Shown in pieces: positions 21,238 to 30,423 of a stretch of DNA of 64,000 nucleotides (position 1 is its first letter; every line of letters starts with the position of its first letter). Source of the DNA: Mycobacterium sp. MYCO198283. GTDB lineage: Bacteria > Actinomycetota > Actinomycetes > Mycobacteriales > Mycobacteriaceae. The position numbers and the translations under genes are program-made. The notes beneath the pieces are model-generated. The model did no database searches and was not told the DNA's origin. It saw nothing but the letters and a program-made list of their open reading frames with translations. Where the stretch lies: positions 124,001 through 188,000 of the forward strand of contig NZ_JAJQJI010000005.1 of the NCBI RefSeq assembly GCF_021213805.1. Direction: 5' to 3'.

Positions 21238-22161
21238 TTATCCGAAGGACACGCCGGTCAGCCGTTCGGAGAGCTCCCACAGCTGGCGGCGCTGCTGCTC
21301 GTCGTGGGCCAGCGGCGGAACCTTTGCCGGACCGACGCCGCCGCCGGTTTCGTAGCGTCCGCGCGGCCCGTAGTACGCGCCGCCCGCGGCGTCAGGCGAG
21401 GTGGCGGCGTGCAGGGTCGGCTCGATGCCTTCGTCGACGTCGAGCCACAGGAACGGCAGCAGCCGCCAGGTGAGCTGCGTGAAACGTGCTGACAGCGTGG
21501 GCTTCTCGCGGCCGAAGGACGCGCCGGAGAGCAGGTTCGTCTTGGTCAGGCCCGGATGCGCGGCGTTGGACAGCACGTTCCAGCCCTGGGCGCGGCTGCG
21601 GGCGTCGAGCTCGAACGCAAAGAGCAGCTGCGCGACCTTCGACACCCCGTAGGCGCGCATGGGCCGATAGCCGCGCTCGGCGTTCACGTCGTCGAACGAC
21701 AGCCCGCGCTGGGTGGCGGCGATGCTGCTGACGCTGACCACCCGCCCGCCCGCCAGCAGCGGCAGCAACCGGCCCGTCAGCGCGAAGTGGCCGAGATGGT
21801 TGGTGCCGAACTGCAATTCGAAGCCGTCGGCGGTGCGCTGCAGGTCCGGCGGCGTCATGACACCGGCGTTGTTGATCAGGATGTCGATCGGGCGGCCGCC
21901 GGAAAGGAGTTCGTCGGCGGCCGCGGCGACCGCCGACAGCGAGCCCAGGTCCAGGCGCGTGACCGTCAGCTTCGCGGCGGTGACGTCGCGGCGGATCTCC
22001 GCGGCCGCCGCCTCTCCCTTCTCCGGGCTGCGGACCGCCATCACCACCTCGGCGCCCGCGGCGGCCAGCCGACGCGCCAGCCCCAGCCCGAGCCCGCTGT
22101 TGGCGCCGGTCACGACCGCGAGCCGACCGGTGAGGTCGGGCATCGGCTGGTGACCGGTCAC
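21238..22161 (-). CDS. SDR family oxidoreductase (retinol-dehydrogenase type)
   Basis: About 307 residues with [14 protein letters not shown], the catalytic serine in VSVSSIAA and YGVSK as YxxxK. The extended C-terminal part resembles retinol dehydrogenase/WWOX-like SDRs. The start used is a GTG overlapping the stop of the upstream P450 (GTGA); an ATG six codons later (22143) begins MPDLTGR and is a good alternative. It converges on the plus-strand SDR and forms an operon with the P450 and TetR genes. Confidence 0.85.
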   Translation of the reverse strand: MTGHQPMPDLTGRLAVVTGANSGLGLGLARRLAAAGAEVVMAVRSPEKGEAAAAEIRRDVTAAKLTVTRLDLGSLSAVAAAADELLSGGRPIDILINNAGVMTPPDLQRTADGFELQFGTNHLGHFALTGRLLPLLAGGRVVSVSSIAATQRGLSFDDVNAERGYRPMRAYGVSKVAQLLFAFELDARSRAQGWNVLSNAAHPGLTKTNLLSGASFGREKPTLSARFTQLTWRLLPFLWLDVDEGIEPTLHAATSPDAAGGAYYGPRGRYETGGGVGPAKVPPLAHDEQQRRQLWELSERLTGVSFG

Positions 22162-23366
22162 CACGTGACGGGCAGCTCGTAGAGTCCGTAGGCCAACGCG
22201 TCGTGCTTGAACGGCAGGTCGTCGACGTCGACGGCGAGCGTCAGGGTCGGGATGCGTCGGAACAGCGTCGGCAGCACGATCTGCAGCTCCATGCGCGCCA
22301 ACTGCTGGCCGACACACAGGTGGCGGCCGTACCCGAAGCCGACATGCGGGCCGTCCTGGCGCTGCAGGTCCAACCGGTCGGGCTCGGGGAACTGGCGCGG
22401 ATCCCAGTTCGCGGGCGCGACGTCGAGGATGATGCCCTCACCGGCGCGGATCACCTCGCCGCCCACCTCGATGTCCGCGGTGGCGATGCGGCGCTGGCCG
22501 GTCTGGATGATGCTGCAGAACCGCATCAGCTCCTCGACGGCGGTCGCGATGGCCTTCGGGTCGTCGGTGTCGCGCAGCAGCGCCAGCTGGTCCGGATTCT
22601 GCAGCAGCGCAACGATACTGACGGCGATCTGCCCGGCGGTGGTCTCATGGCCGGCGATCAGCACGCCCGTCGCGAGCTGCGCTGCCTCGCGCACCGAGAT
22701 CTCCCCCGCCTTGACGCGCTCGGCCAGGTCGGACACCAGGTCCTCGGCGGGGTCGTCCTGCTTCGCTTCGATCAGCTTGATGAGGTACTTGAACAGCGCC
22801 CCGGCGCCCTTGGCCGCGTCCTCGGCGCTCGCAAAGCGGTTCATGCCGCGGTTGGCCTCGGTCTGGAAGAACTCGGCATCCTCGTACGGCACCCCGAGCA
22901 TCCGGCTGATCACCAGCGACGGAACCGACAGCGCGAGCCCTTCGACGAGGTCGGCCGGCTTCGGGCCGGCGAGGATGGCGTCGATCTGCTCGTCGGTGAT
23001 CTGCTGGACCGCCGGTCGCAGCGCCTCGACCCGCTTGTAGGTGAACGGCCGCGACAGCATCCGGCGGTAGCGGGTGTGCTCCTCGGCGTCGGAGGTGAAC
23101 ACCGAACGCGGCCGCTTGTGCACCGTGGCCTGCATGCCCTCGTTCCAGTGCGGATAGCCGGGCAGCCGGTCGTCCACGCTGGCCCGGCTGTCGCCGAAGA
23201 CGGCGCGGATCGCCTCGTACCCGTGGATGAGCCACGGGGTGCTGCCGTCCCAGATGCGCACCTTCGTCAGCTGCCGGTGCTCGTTGAGGGCGCGCGACTC
23301 CGGCGGCGGGGCGAGCGGGCACCCCGGCGCGCGGCTCAGCGGAAAGTCGAGCACGGTGTCGGTCAT
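22158..23366 (-). CDS. cytochrome P450 (CYP105-like)
   Basis: A 402-residue P450. N-terminal [16 protein letters not shown] resembles the CYP105 group, I-helix AGHETTAG, ExxR in EELMRFCSI and heme loop [18 protein letters not shown] with C351. CYP105 enzymes are broad-range oxidases of xenobiotics and secondary metabolites. It lies between TetR (ATGA overlap) and the SDR (GTGA overlap), so regulator, P450 and SDR form one unit. No ferredoxin gene is adjacent. Confidence 0.92.
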   Translation of the reverse strand: MTDTVLDFPLSRAPGCPLAPPPESRALNEHRQLTKVRIWDGSTPWLIHGYEAIRAVFGDSRASVDDRLPGYPHWNEGMQATVHKRPRSVFTSDAEEHTRYRRMLSRPFTYKRVEALRPAVQQITDEQIDAILAGPKPADLVEGLALSVPSLVISRMLGVPYEDAEFFQTEANRGMNRFASAEDAAKGAGALFKYLIKLIEAKQDDPAEDLVSDLAERVKAGEISVREAAQLATGVLIAGHETTAGQIAVSIVALLQNPDQLALLRDTDDPKAIATAVEELMRFCSIIQTGQRRIATADIEVGGEVIRAGEGIILDVAPANWDPRQFPEPDRLDLQRQDGPHVGFGYGRHLCVGQQLARMELQIVLPTLFRRIPTLTLAVDVDDLPFKHDALAYGLYELPVTW

Positions 23367-24022
23367 GAGGCTCCTTGGTCGGGGGCGTGGACGGGCGCTT
23401 GCCAGAGCCCGACGATCGCGTCGGTCAGCCCCTCGGCGGCTTGCGCCCACCGACTCGGCGACCCCTGGCGGGACAGCTGTTCCTCGTACTCGGCGCAGGT
23501 GTGCATCAGCAGGTTGCGCGCCATGACGGCGCGCTCGGAGCGGACGCGTCGCGGCAGTTCGGGCAGGCAGCGGGTGATGCCGTCGACGGCTTGTACGAGC
23601 AGCGGCGAACTCAACGCGTCCTGGGTGACGACCTGCCGGTACGCCGGATCGGCCATGGCCTGCGCCGCGAAACGGGCGTACCAGGACGGCGTGCCCAGCT
23701 CCGCGAGGTGGTCGGTGAGCGGCCGCACCAGCACGCCGACCCAGTCGCGCAGCTGCGTCGAGCCCTCGATGTCGGCCATGCGCTGTGCGCGGAGCGCGTC
23801 GATCGGTGCGCGGTGCTTGCTCTCGATGGCGCGCAGCAAGTCGGTGCGGGTGCCGAAGTGATAGCAGGCGGCGGCGTTGTTGCCCTGCCCGGCGGCCTCG
23901 CTGATCTGCCGGTTCGACACCGCGTACATGCCGCGCTCGGCGAACAGCCGTTCGGCCGCTTGGAGGAGCGCTTCACGCGTGGCTTCGGAGCGGCCGGTGC
24001 TCAACACCCGGGCTGCGGTCAC
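23363..24022 (-). CDS. TetR-family transcriptional regulator
   Basis: 219 residues. An N-terminal helix-turn-helix of TetR type (ALLQAAERLFAERGMYAVSN, recognition helix near NNAAACYHFGT) is followed by a ligand-binding domain of unknown specificity. It heads the minus-strand P450/SDR operon and faces the APH-SDR-acyl-CoA dehydrogenase operon across 200 bases that contain an AT-rich palindrome at 24050-24069, so it probably represses both directions. The start is a GTG. The inducer may be a substrate or CoA intermediate of the surrounding pathway. Confidence 0.88.
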   Translation of the reverse strand: MTAARVLSTGRSEATREALLQAAERLFAERGMYAVSNRQISEAAGQGNNAAACYHFGTRTDLLRAIESKHRAPIDALRAQRMADIEGSTQLRDWVGVLVRPLTDHLAELGTPSWYARFAAQAMADPAYRQVVTQDALSSPLLVQAVDGITRCLPELPRRVRSERAVMARNLLMHTCAEYEEQLSRQGSPSRWAQAAEGLTDAIVGLWQAPVHAPDQGAS

Positions 24023-24049
24023 CTGGCCAGTAGACCGCGTGGCGATCGT

Positions 24050-24069
24050 TAAATCAAGCGCTTTATTTA
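24050..24069. promoter_or_regulatory. AT-rich 20-bp palindrome, likely TetR operator
   Basis: TAAATCAAGC followed directly by GCTTTATTTA; the two arms are inverted repeats at 9 of 10 positions. It starts 28 bases upstream of the TetR gene and is strikingly AT-rich against the GC-rich background. Size, symmetry and position between divergent operons are typical of TetR operators. Confidence 0.7.
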
Positions 24070-24222
24070 TTGACCGGCCCGTTCGGGGGGGCAGTGGCCC
24101 GCGACACTCAACTCACGCACGGGACACGCCGGACCACGTCGCAGTGGCGCACGTTTCGGCAATTTCGGCCCCCGGGTGCAAAGCGCCGAAAACGGCGTTC
24201 TGATATGGCAGAATCTTGTTCT

Positions 24223-25257
24223 GTGAGTACCGCGATCGACACGGCCGCGCTCGGTCGTTGGCTGGACGCCCAGGGCGCGCCCGGCGACGGCGAGCAGCCC
24301 GTCTTGAGTCCACTCACCGGCGGCTCGCAGAACACCTTGTTCCTCGTCACGCGAGGGGGCGCTCGGATGGTGATCCGCATGCCCGGTCCGCGCGCCGATG
24401 CCGCGCGGCTCGACGGGCTGCGGCGGGAGATCCGGCTGGTCAGCGCACTCAAGGGCACCGACGTCCCGCATGCGGAATTGATCGCCGCCGACGAGACCGG
24501 CGATGTGCTGGGCCAGCCGATGTACGTCATGGCGGCCGTCGACGGCTGGAACTCCACGGGCGACCGGTGGCCGCCGCCGTTCGACACCGACCTCGACGCG
24601 CGCCGCGGGCTCGCGTTCCAGCTCGTCGAGGGCGCCGCGAGGCTCGGCCGGGTGGACTGGCGGGCGCAGGGACTCGAGGGTTTCGGCCGCCCCGAGGGCT
24701 TCCACGACCGCCAGGTCGACCGCTGGCTGAGCTTCCTGCAGGCCTATCAGGTGCGCGAGCTTCCCGGGCTCGACGTCGCCGCCGACTGGTTGCAGAAGCA
24801 TCGGCCCACGCACTACCGGCCCGGCATCATGCACGGCGACTACCAGTTCGCGAACGTCATGTATGCGCACGGCACGCCCGCGCGGCTGGTCGCGATCATC
24901 GACTGGGAGATGACCACCGTCGGCGATCCGCTGCTCGACCTGGCGTGGGCGCTGCTGGGCTACGACGGCGAATTCCCGCGGACCGAGGGCTATTACGCCG
25001 ATCTCACCGGTATGCCCACCCGCACCGAACTGCTCGAGCACTATGAGACCGTCAGCGGCCTGTCCACCGCGAGCATCGACTACTACCTGGTGCTCGCCAA
25101 CTGGAAGCTCGGAATCGTGCTCGAGAAGACGTACGCCGCCGCGGTCCGCAGCGGCTGGAGCGATTCCCCCATCGCCGCGGCGATGGGGCCGATGATCCCC
25201 GACCTGATCGCCACGGCAGCGGAGCTCGCACGCTCACTGCCGCACGGGCCCCGCTGA
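24223..25257 (+). CDS. phosphotransferase family protein (acyl-CoA-dehydrogenase-associated APH type)
   Basis: 344 residues. Kinase-like N-lobe (TLFLVTRGGARMVIRMPGP), catalytic loop IMHGDYQFANV and metal-binding IIDWEMTTVGDP are complete. Homologues are often adjacent or fused to acyl-CoA dehydrogenases, as here. The GTG at 24223 is favoured because GAATCT lies 6 bases upstream at -10 distance; an ATG at 24205 would add six residues. It is first in an operon with an SDR (1 base), acyl-CoA dehydrogenase (13 bases) and reductase (1-base overlap). Confidence 0.83.
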   Translation: MSTAIDTAALGRWLDAQGAPGDGEQPVLSPLTGGSQNTLFLVTRGGARMVIRMPGPRADAARLDGLRREIRLVSALKGTDVPHAELIAADETGDVLGQPMYVMAAVDGWNSTGDRWPPPFDTDLDARRGLAFQLVEGAARLGRVDWRAQGLEGFGRPEGFHDRQVDRWLSFLQAYQVRELPGLDVAADWLQKHRPTHYRPGIMHGDYQFANVMYAHGTPARLVAIIDWEMTTVGDPLLDLAWALLGYDGEFPRTEGYYADLTGMPTRTELLEHYETVSGLSTASIDYYLVLANWKLGIVLEKTYAAAVRSGWSDSPIAAAMGPMIPDLIATAAELARSLPHGPR

Positions 25258-25258
25258 G

Positions 25259-26020
25259 ATGGCCTGGGTGGAACGGCTTTTCGACCTCACCGACCGCGTC
25301 GTCCTGGTCACCGGTGGCAGCCGGGGGCTGGGCCGGGAGATGGCGTTGGCCGCGGCCCGCTGCGGTGCCGAGACCGTGATCGCCAGCCGCAAGTACGACA
25401 ACTGTGCGACGACCGCGGCGCAGATCGAGGCCGAGACCGGCCGGGTATCGATGCCCTACGCGGTGCACGTCGGCCGGTGGAACGAGCTCGACGGCCTCGT
25501 GGACGCCGTCTACGACCGCTTCGGCAAGGTCGACGTGCTGGTCAACAACGCCGGCATGTCGCCGGTGTACGACAAGCAGACCGACGTCACCGAGAAGATG
25601 TTCGACGCCGTGGTGAACCTGAACCTCAAGGGCCCCTTTCGGCTGTCGGCGCTCATCGGTGAGCGCATGGTCGCCGCCGGGCGCGGCGTCATCGTCAACG
25701 TCAGCACCCACGGCTCGCTCAAACCGCACCCGACGTTCATCCCGTACGCCGCGTCGAAGGCCGGCCTGAACACCATGACCGAGGCGCTCGCCATGGCGTT
25801 CGGGCCCGCCGTGCGCGTCAACACCCTGATGCCCGGACCGTTCCTCACCGACATCAGCAAGGCGTGGAACGTCGATGGCGTCCAGAACCCGTTCGCCGGC
25901 GCCGCCCTGCAACGGGCCGGCAACCCGTCCGAAATCGTCGGCGCCGCGTTGTTTCTCATGTCGGACGCGTCGAGCTTCACCACCGGGTCGATCGTGCGGG
26001 CCGACGGCGGCACCGTATGA
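25259..26020 (+). CDS. short-chain dehydrogenase/reductase
   Basis: 253 residues. TGGSRGLG at ~19-26, NNAGMSP, an SHGS-type catalytic serine segment (NVSTHGS) and YAASKAG as YxxxK. It is probably a 3-hydroxyacyl-CoA- or alcohol-type dehydrogenase within the CoA pathway. It starts 1 base after the APH gene stop; the acyl-CoA dehydrogenase starts 13 bases after its own stop. Confidence 0.88.
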   Translation: MAWVERLFDLTDRVVLVTGGSRGLGREMALAAARCGAETVIASRKYDNCATTAAQIEAETGRVSMPYAVHVGRWNELDGLVDAVYDRFGKVDVLVNNAGMSPVYDKQTDVTEKMFDAVVNLNLKGPFRLSALIGERMVAAGRGVIVNVSTHGSLKPHPTFIPYAASKAGLNTMTEALAMAFGPAVRVNTLMPGPFLTDISKAWNVDGVQNPFAGAALQRAGNPSEIVGAALFLMSDASSFTTGSIVRADGGTV

Positions 26021-26033
26021 GGAAGGCAAGCTG

Positions 26034-27335
26034 ATGGCGTGGGACTTCTCCACCGAACCGGAGTTCGAGGCGGTCCTTGCCTGGATTCGCGACTTCGTCC
26101 GCGACGAGGTCGAGCCGCTCGACGTGCTGTTCCCAGGCTGCGCGTTCCTGCCGCTCGACGACGAACGCCGGGCGATCGTCGACCCGCTCAAGCAGCAGGT
26201 CCGCGATCGGGGGCTGTGGGCGCCGCACCTCGGCCCGGAATTGGGCGGCCAGGGCTTCGGCGCGGTCAAGCTGACGCTGATCAACGAGATACTGGGCCGC
26301 AGCGGCTGGGCGCCCATCGTCTTCGGCACCCAGGCACCCGACACCGGCAACGCCGAGATCCTCGCGCGCTTCGGCACCGACGCGCAGAAGGAGCGTTACC
26401 TCGCCGGACTGCTCGGCGGCGAGATCTTCTCCTGCTTCTCCATGACCGAGCCGCAGGGCGGCGCCGATCCGCGGGTATTCACCACCCGCGCGGTCCGCGA
26501 CGGCGACGATTGGGTGATCAGCGGCCGAAAGTACTTCTCGTCCAACGCATCCGTGGCGTCCTTCTTCATCGTCGTCGCCGTCACCGACCCGGACGTGCCC
26601 ATCCACCAAGGGGCGTCGACGTTCCTGGTGCCGGCCGGTACGCCCGGCCTCGTCATCGAGGCGACGCACCAGCTGTTCGGCGCCGACCCGCACGACCCCG
26701 GTCACTCGCTGGTCCGCTACGACGACGTGCGGGTGCCCGCCGATGCGCTGCTGGGTGAGCCCGGCCAAGGCTTCCACGTCGCGCAATCGCGGCTGGCGGG
26801 CGGGCGGCTGCACCACGCGATGCGCACCATCGGCCTGGCGCAAAAGGCGATCGACATGATGGCGGTGCGCGCGAAAAGCCGCTTCACACAAGGCAGTCCA
26901 CTCGCGGACAAGCAGCTGGTGCAGCAGCACATCGCCGACTCCTACACCGAGCTGATGCCCTTCCGGCTGGCGGTGCTGCACGCGGCGTGGCTCATCGACA
27001 CCGGCGGCGAGCGGGCGGCCCGCGCGGCGATCGGCGCCTGCAAGATCCTGTCGGCCACGGTGCTGCAGTCGATTGCGCTGCGGGCCATCCAGGTGCACGG
27101 CGCGATGGGCGTGAGCGACCAGCTACCGTTGGCGAACATGCTGCTCGGTGGCGTCGTGCTCGGGCTGGCCGACGGGCCGACGGAGGCGCACAAGGTGAAC
27201 CTCGCGAAACTGCTGCTGAAGTCGTATGCGGCCGAGGACCCGGAGTGGCCGAGCGAATTCCTCGAGAAGCGCATCGCCGCCGCCGAGGCGAAGTACCCGC
27301 AGTTCGCGGGCCGGATCCCGGTGGTGCCCCGCTGA
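26034..27335 (+). CDS. acyl-CoA dehydrogenase
   Basis: A 433-residue FAD-dependent acyl-CoA dehydrogenase. FAD/substrate segments CFSMTEPQGGADP and WVISGRKYFSSNA are typical of the middle beta domain; the C-terminal helical domain has QVHGAMGVSDQLPLA and the terminal segment with GPTEAHK. The family resembles ACAD10/11-like enzymes that act on long or hydroxylated acyl-CoAs and pair with APH-type proteins. RBS AGGAAGG precedes the ATG. The reductase gene follows with TGATG overlap. Confidence 0.92.
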   Translation: MAWDFSTEPEFEAVLAWIRDFVRDEVEPLDVLFPGCAFLPLDDERRAIVDPLKQQVRDRGLWAPHLGPELGGQGFGAVKLTLINEILGRSGWAPIVFGTQAPDTGNAEILARFGTDAQKERYLAGLLGGEIFSCFSMTEPQGGADPRVFTTRAVRDGDDWVISGRKYFSSNASVASFFIVVAVTDPDVPIHQGASTFLVPAGTPGLVIEATHQLFGADPHDPGHSLVRYDDVRVPADALLGEPGQGFHVAQSRLAGGRLHHAMRTIGLAQKAIDMMAVRAKSRFTQGSPLADKQLVQQHIADSYTELMPFRLAVLHAAWLIDTGGERAARAAIGACKILSATVLQSIALRAIQVHGAMGVSDQLPLANMLLGGVVLGLADGPTEAHKVNLAKLLLKSYAAEDPEWPSEFLEKRIAAAEAKYPQFAGRIPVVPR

Positions 27336-28306
27336 TGCGCGCCGTCGTCTGCCAGGCTTACGGGCCGCCCGAAGATCTCGTCGTGATGGACGTCCCGCAG
27401 CCGGCGCCGGGTGCGGGGCAGGTGCTGGTTCAGGTGCGGGCCGCAGCCGTGAACTTCACCGACGTGCTGTTCATCCAGGGCAAGTACCAGGTGCAGGTCC
27501 CGGTGCCGTTGACGCCCGGCAGCGAGTTCGCCGGCGTCGTCGCCGCCGTGGGCGACGGGGTGAACCTGGCGCCGGGCACCCGGGTGATCGGCTCGACGTT
27601 CGTCGGCGCGTTCGCCGAGTACGCCGTCGTCGATGCTGCGGCCTGCACGCCCATCCCCGACGGGGTCGACGATGCGGAAGCGGCCGCCTTCGGCGTGACT
27701 TACCGGACGGCGTATCACGCGCTGCGCTCGGTGGCCGGTGTGCAGGCCGGTGACTCGGTGGTGGTGCTCGGCGCCGCCGGCGGGGTGGGCCTGGCCGCCG
27801 TCGACCTGGCGGTCGGCATGGGTGCCCGCGTCATCGCCGCCGCGTCGTCGCCGGAGAAGCTGGAGCTGTGCCGCGGGCGCGGGGCTGCCGCCGTCGTCGA
27901 CTACGCGCGGGAGCAGCTGCGCGACCGCATCAAGGAGCTCACCGACGGCGGCGCGCACGCGGTGCTGGACCCCGTCGGCGGGCCGTACGCCGAGCCCGCG
28001 CTGCGCGCCATCCGCCGCGGCGGCATCTTCGTCACGCTCGGCTACGCGTCGGGCGTCATCCCGTCGATTCCGCTGAACCTGGTGCTGCTCAAGGCGATCA
28101 CGGTGCGCGGCATGGAGATCCGCTCGTTCACCACCGATTACGCCGACGACGCCGCCCGCGACATCGCCGAGCTGTCAGCGATGTTCGCCGCGGGCGCCAT
28201 CCGCCCCTGTGTGGGCGCGCGCTTCCCGTTGGCCGAGGCGCCGGCGGCGCTGCGCCACGTCGCCGATCGCAAAGCGTTGGGGAAAGTCGTCATCGACGTC
28301 AGCTGA
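27335..28306 (+). CDS. NADPH:quinone/enoyl reductase, zinc-independent MDR type
   Basis: A 323-residue medium-chain reductase. GroES-like N-half (NFTDVLFIQGKYQ, PGSEFAGVV), NADPH-binding GAAGGVGLAA at ~150, and no zinc-ligand cysteines, as in quinone oxidoreductase and enoyl reductases. It closes the APH-SDR-dehydrogenase operon, overlapping the previous stop by one base. In context it may reduce an enoyl-CoA or quinone; the sequence cannot decide. Confidence 0.88.
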   Translation: MRAVVCQAYGPPEDLVVMDVPQPAPGAGQVLVQVRAAAVNFTDVLFIQGKYQVQVPVPLTPGSEFAGVVAAVGDGVNLAPGTRVIGSTFVGAFAEYAVVDAAACTPIPDGVDDAEAAAFGVTYRTAYHALRSVAGVQAGDSVVVLGAAGGVGLAAVDLAVGMGARVIAAASSPEKLELCRGRGAAAVVDYAREQLRDRIKELTDGGAHAVLDPVGGPYAEPALRAIRRGGIFVTLGYASGVIPSIPLNLVLLKAITVRGMEIRSFTTDYADDAARDIAELSAMFAAGAIRPCVGARFPLAEAPAALRHVADRKALGKVVIDVS

Positions 28307-28322
28307 GGCTGCGTTCCCGGCG

Positions 28323-28362
28323 TTGATCTCCACCTGCGGGCGATGATCTCCACCTGCGGGCG
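28323..28362. repeat. 20-bp tandem repeat, two copies
   Basis: Two adjacent 20-bp units, (T/A)TGATCTCCACCTGCGGGCG, followed by a degenerate third (28363-28382). They lie between convergent genes, so they could form transcript ends. Confidence 0.7.
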
Positions 28363-28400
28363 TTCATCCTCACGCCAGGGCGAGATCTCGGTCGAATTCG

Positions 28401-28460
28401 CGCCGTGGTGTGGGACTCAACGCCGTGGTGTGGGACTCACCGCCGTGGTGTGGGACTCAC
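28401..28460. repeat. 20-bp tandem repeat, three copies
   Basis: Three head-to-tail copies of CGCCGTGGTGTGGGACTCA(A/C), differing only at the last base. They end 17 bases before the stop of the convergent glycosyltransferase. The same 20-bp period as the neighbouring repeat, but an unrelated sequence. Confidence 0.8.
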
Positions 28461-28476
28461 CGCCGCCGCGCCACGG

Positions 28477-30423
28477 TCAGCGGGCGGCATTGCGCAGGTC
28501 GTACACCGTCGTGTTGCCCACCTGGTGCGGCGTGAAGTGCTCGGCCACCCATGCGGTGATGGCGCTGCCGGTGCCGCGCTGGCCGCCGGGCCCGCCGCCG
28601 CCCGGCCCTTGACCGACGAGGAAGTAGCCGATGTCGCCGTCGGCGACGTAGCGCTGGAACTGCTCGAGCGTCGGAGCCGGGTCGCCGCCGTTGAACCCGC
28701 CGATCGCCATCACCGGCTTGCCGGTGCTCAGCTGCAGGCTGCCGGCCAGGTGCGAGCCGACCGTCGCGGCGGCCCACCGGTTTCCGGTGCCCGTCAGCAG
28801 GTCCTGCAGCGCGGCGTTGTCCGCTTCGCCGCCGAATCGGCCGCCGCCGGGCCCGCCCGGACCGCCGGGGAACCTCATGCCGTCGGCGCGGGCCGGACCG
28901 GAGGTGGGAATGCCACCGCCGTGGGGCTGGGCGACGGTCTCGACGGTGTACGCCGCGGTGCCCGCGAGCCCGACGAGGACGCCCGCAACCGCCAGTGCGG
29001 CGGTGTAGCGGCCCAACCGGTGACCGCCGACCGCGATCACGGCGGCGAGCAGGATCGCCGCGACGAGCACCACCCACCGCAGCCACGGCTGCCACTCCGG
29101 CGTGCGGTCCAACAGCACGAAATTCCACGCGCCGGTGGCGGCCAGCATCACCGCAGCGATCAGCCGCGACGCGAATCGTGCTCTGCCACGCCAGCATTCC
29201 ACGGCCGTGAGGGCGACGACGGCAGCCACGGCGGGCGCGAGTGCCACCGTGTAGTAGGGGTGCATGATGCCCTTCATGAAGCTGAACACCAGGGCGGTGA
29301 CCAGCAGCCAACCGCCCCACAGCAGCAGCGCCGCCCGGGTCCGATCGGTGCGGGGCGCCCGCCGCGTGAACCACACGCCGGCGATCAGCCCGATGAGCGC
29401 CGCGGGCAGCAGCCACGAGATCTCGGTGCCCATCGACTCGCCGAACATGCGGGTGATGCCGGCGTGGCCGCCGAACATCGAACCGCCGCCGGGCATTTCA
29501 CCGCCGGGCATCCCCTCCGGCGGGCCACCGGGCATCCCCTCCGGCGGGCCACCCATCGGATCGCGCGAGGTCGGGTTGCCGTCACCGCCGAACACGCGGC
29601 CCAGGCCGTTGTAGCCGAGCGCCAACTCCAGCAGGCTGTTGTCCGTCGACCCGCCGATGTAGGGCCGCGACGCAGCGGGCCACAGGCTCACCAGCGCCAC
29701 GAACCAACCGCCGGACACGATCATCGCGACCGCGCCGGCCGCCAGGCTGCCGACCCGTCGCCACCAGCCGCCCGGCGCCGCGACCAGCACCACCAGCGCG
29801 AGCGCCGGCACCGTGAGGAACGCCTGCAGCATCTTGGTGAGGAACGCGAACCCGATCGCCGTGCCCGCGATCACCATCCAGCGGGTCGTCGATCCCTCGA
29901 CGGCGCGCACCGTGCAGTAGGCGGCGGCGACCAGCAGCAGCACCAGCAGCGCGTCGGGGTTGTTGTACCGAAACATCAACGCCGCCACCGGCGTCAGCGC
30001 GAGCGCCGACCCGGCGAGCAGGCCAGCGACCGGACCACTGACCCGGTTGACCGCGGCGTACAGCAGTGCCACCGCCGCGACGCCCATGAGTGCCTGCGGC
30101 ACCAGCATGGACCAGGTGTTGAAGCCGAACAGCCGGCCGGACAGGCCCATCACCCACAGCGCCGCGGGCGGCTTGTCGACGGTGACGGTGTTGCCGGGAT
30201 CGAGTGAGCCGAACAGCAGCGCGGTCCAGTTCTGGGTGCCCGCCTGCACCGCTGCGGCGTAGAACTCGTTGCCCCACTTCGACGCGCCGAGGCCCCACAG
30301 GTACAGCACGGCGGTTCCGGCGAGCAGCGCCCAGTAGGCGGGCCGGAGCCAGCGGGCCGGCGTGGGCGGGCCGTCGGCGTCGCCGGGTCCGGCGTCGGGA
30401 CGGACGCGGTCGATGACCGTCAT
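28477..30423 (-). CDS. GT39/ArnT-like membrane glycosyltransferase
   Basis: A 648-residue polytopic protein of the PMT/ArnT-like GT-C fold, which uses polyprenyl-phosphate sugars on the outer face of the membrane. N-terminal loop GASKWGNEFYAAAVQAG carries the acidic residue region; TVDKPPAALWVM and HPYYTVALAPA are family motifs. An external loop has the repeat GGPPEGMP twice followed by GGEMPGGG, and the C-terminal part is also Gly/Pro-rich with an extracytoplasmic domain (AIGGFNGGDPAPTLEQF). The ATG overlaps the stop of the GT2-GtrA gene. A paralogue lies at 31730. Confidence 0.85.
   Translation of the reverse strand: MTVIDRVRPDAGPGDADGPPTPARWLRPAYWALLAGTAVLYLWGLGASKWGNEFYAAAVQAGTQNWTALLFGSLDPGNTVTVDKPPAALWVMGLSGRLFGFNTWSMLVPQALMGVAAVALLYAAVNRVSGPVAGLLAGSALALTPVAALMFRYNNPDALLVLLLVAAAYCTVRAVEGSTTRWMVIAGTAIGFAFLTKMLQAFLTVPALALVVLVAAPGGWWRRVGSLAAGAVAMIVSGGWFVALVSLWPAASRPYIGGSTDNSLLELALGYNGLGRVFGGDGNPTSRDPMGGPPEGMPGGPPEGMPGGEMPGGGSMFGGHAGITRMFGESMGTEISWLLPAALIGLIAGVWFTRRAPRTDRTRAALLLWGGWLLVTALVFSFMKGIMHPYYTVALAPAVAAVVALTAVECWRGRARFASRLIAAVMLAATGAWNFVLLDRTPEWQPWLRWVVLVAAILLAAVIAVGGHRLGRYTAALAVAGVLVGLAGTAAYTVETVAQPHGGGIPTSGPARADGMRFPGGPGGPGGGRFGGEADNAALQDLLTGTGNRWAAATVGSHLAGSLQLSTGKPVMAIGGFNGGDPAPTLEQFQRYVADGDIGYFLVGQGPGGGGPGGQRGTGSAITAWVAEHFTPHQVGNTTVYDLRNAAR

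Noticed and set aside
24184..24197. Hairpin CGCCG-AAAA-CGGCG upstream of the APH gene as a riboswitch or attenuator
   Set aside because: Only a 5-bp stem, and the downstream start is likely leaderless, so it would lie upstream of the transcript.
24208..24220. AGAATCTTGTTCT as a KstR cholesterol-regulon operator
   Set aside because: Half-site spacing is one base too long for TNNAACNNGTTNNA, and the C of the first arm is displaced.
28323..28460. Possible CRISPR array
   Set aside because: Units are directly adjacent without spacers and only 20 bp long; no cas genes nearby.
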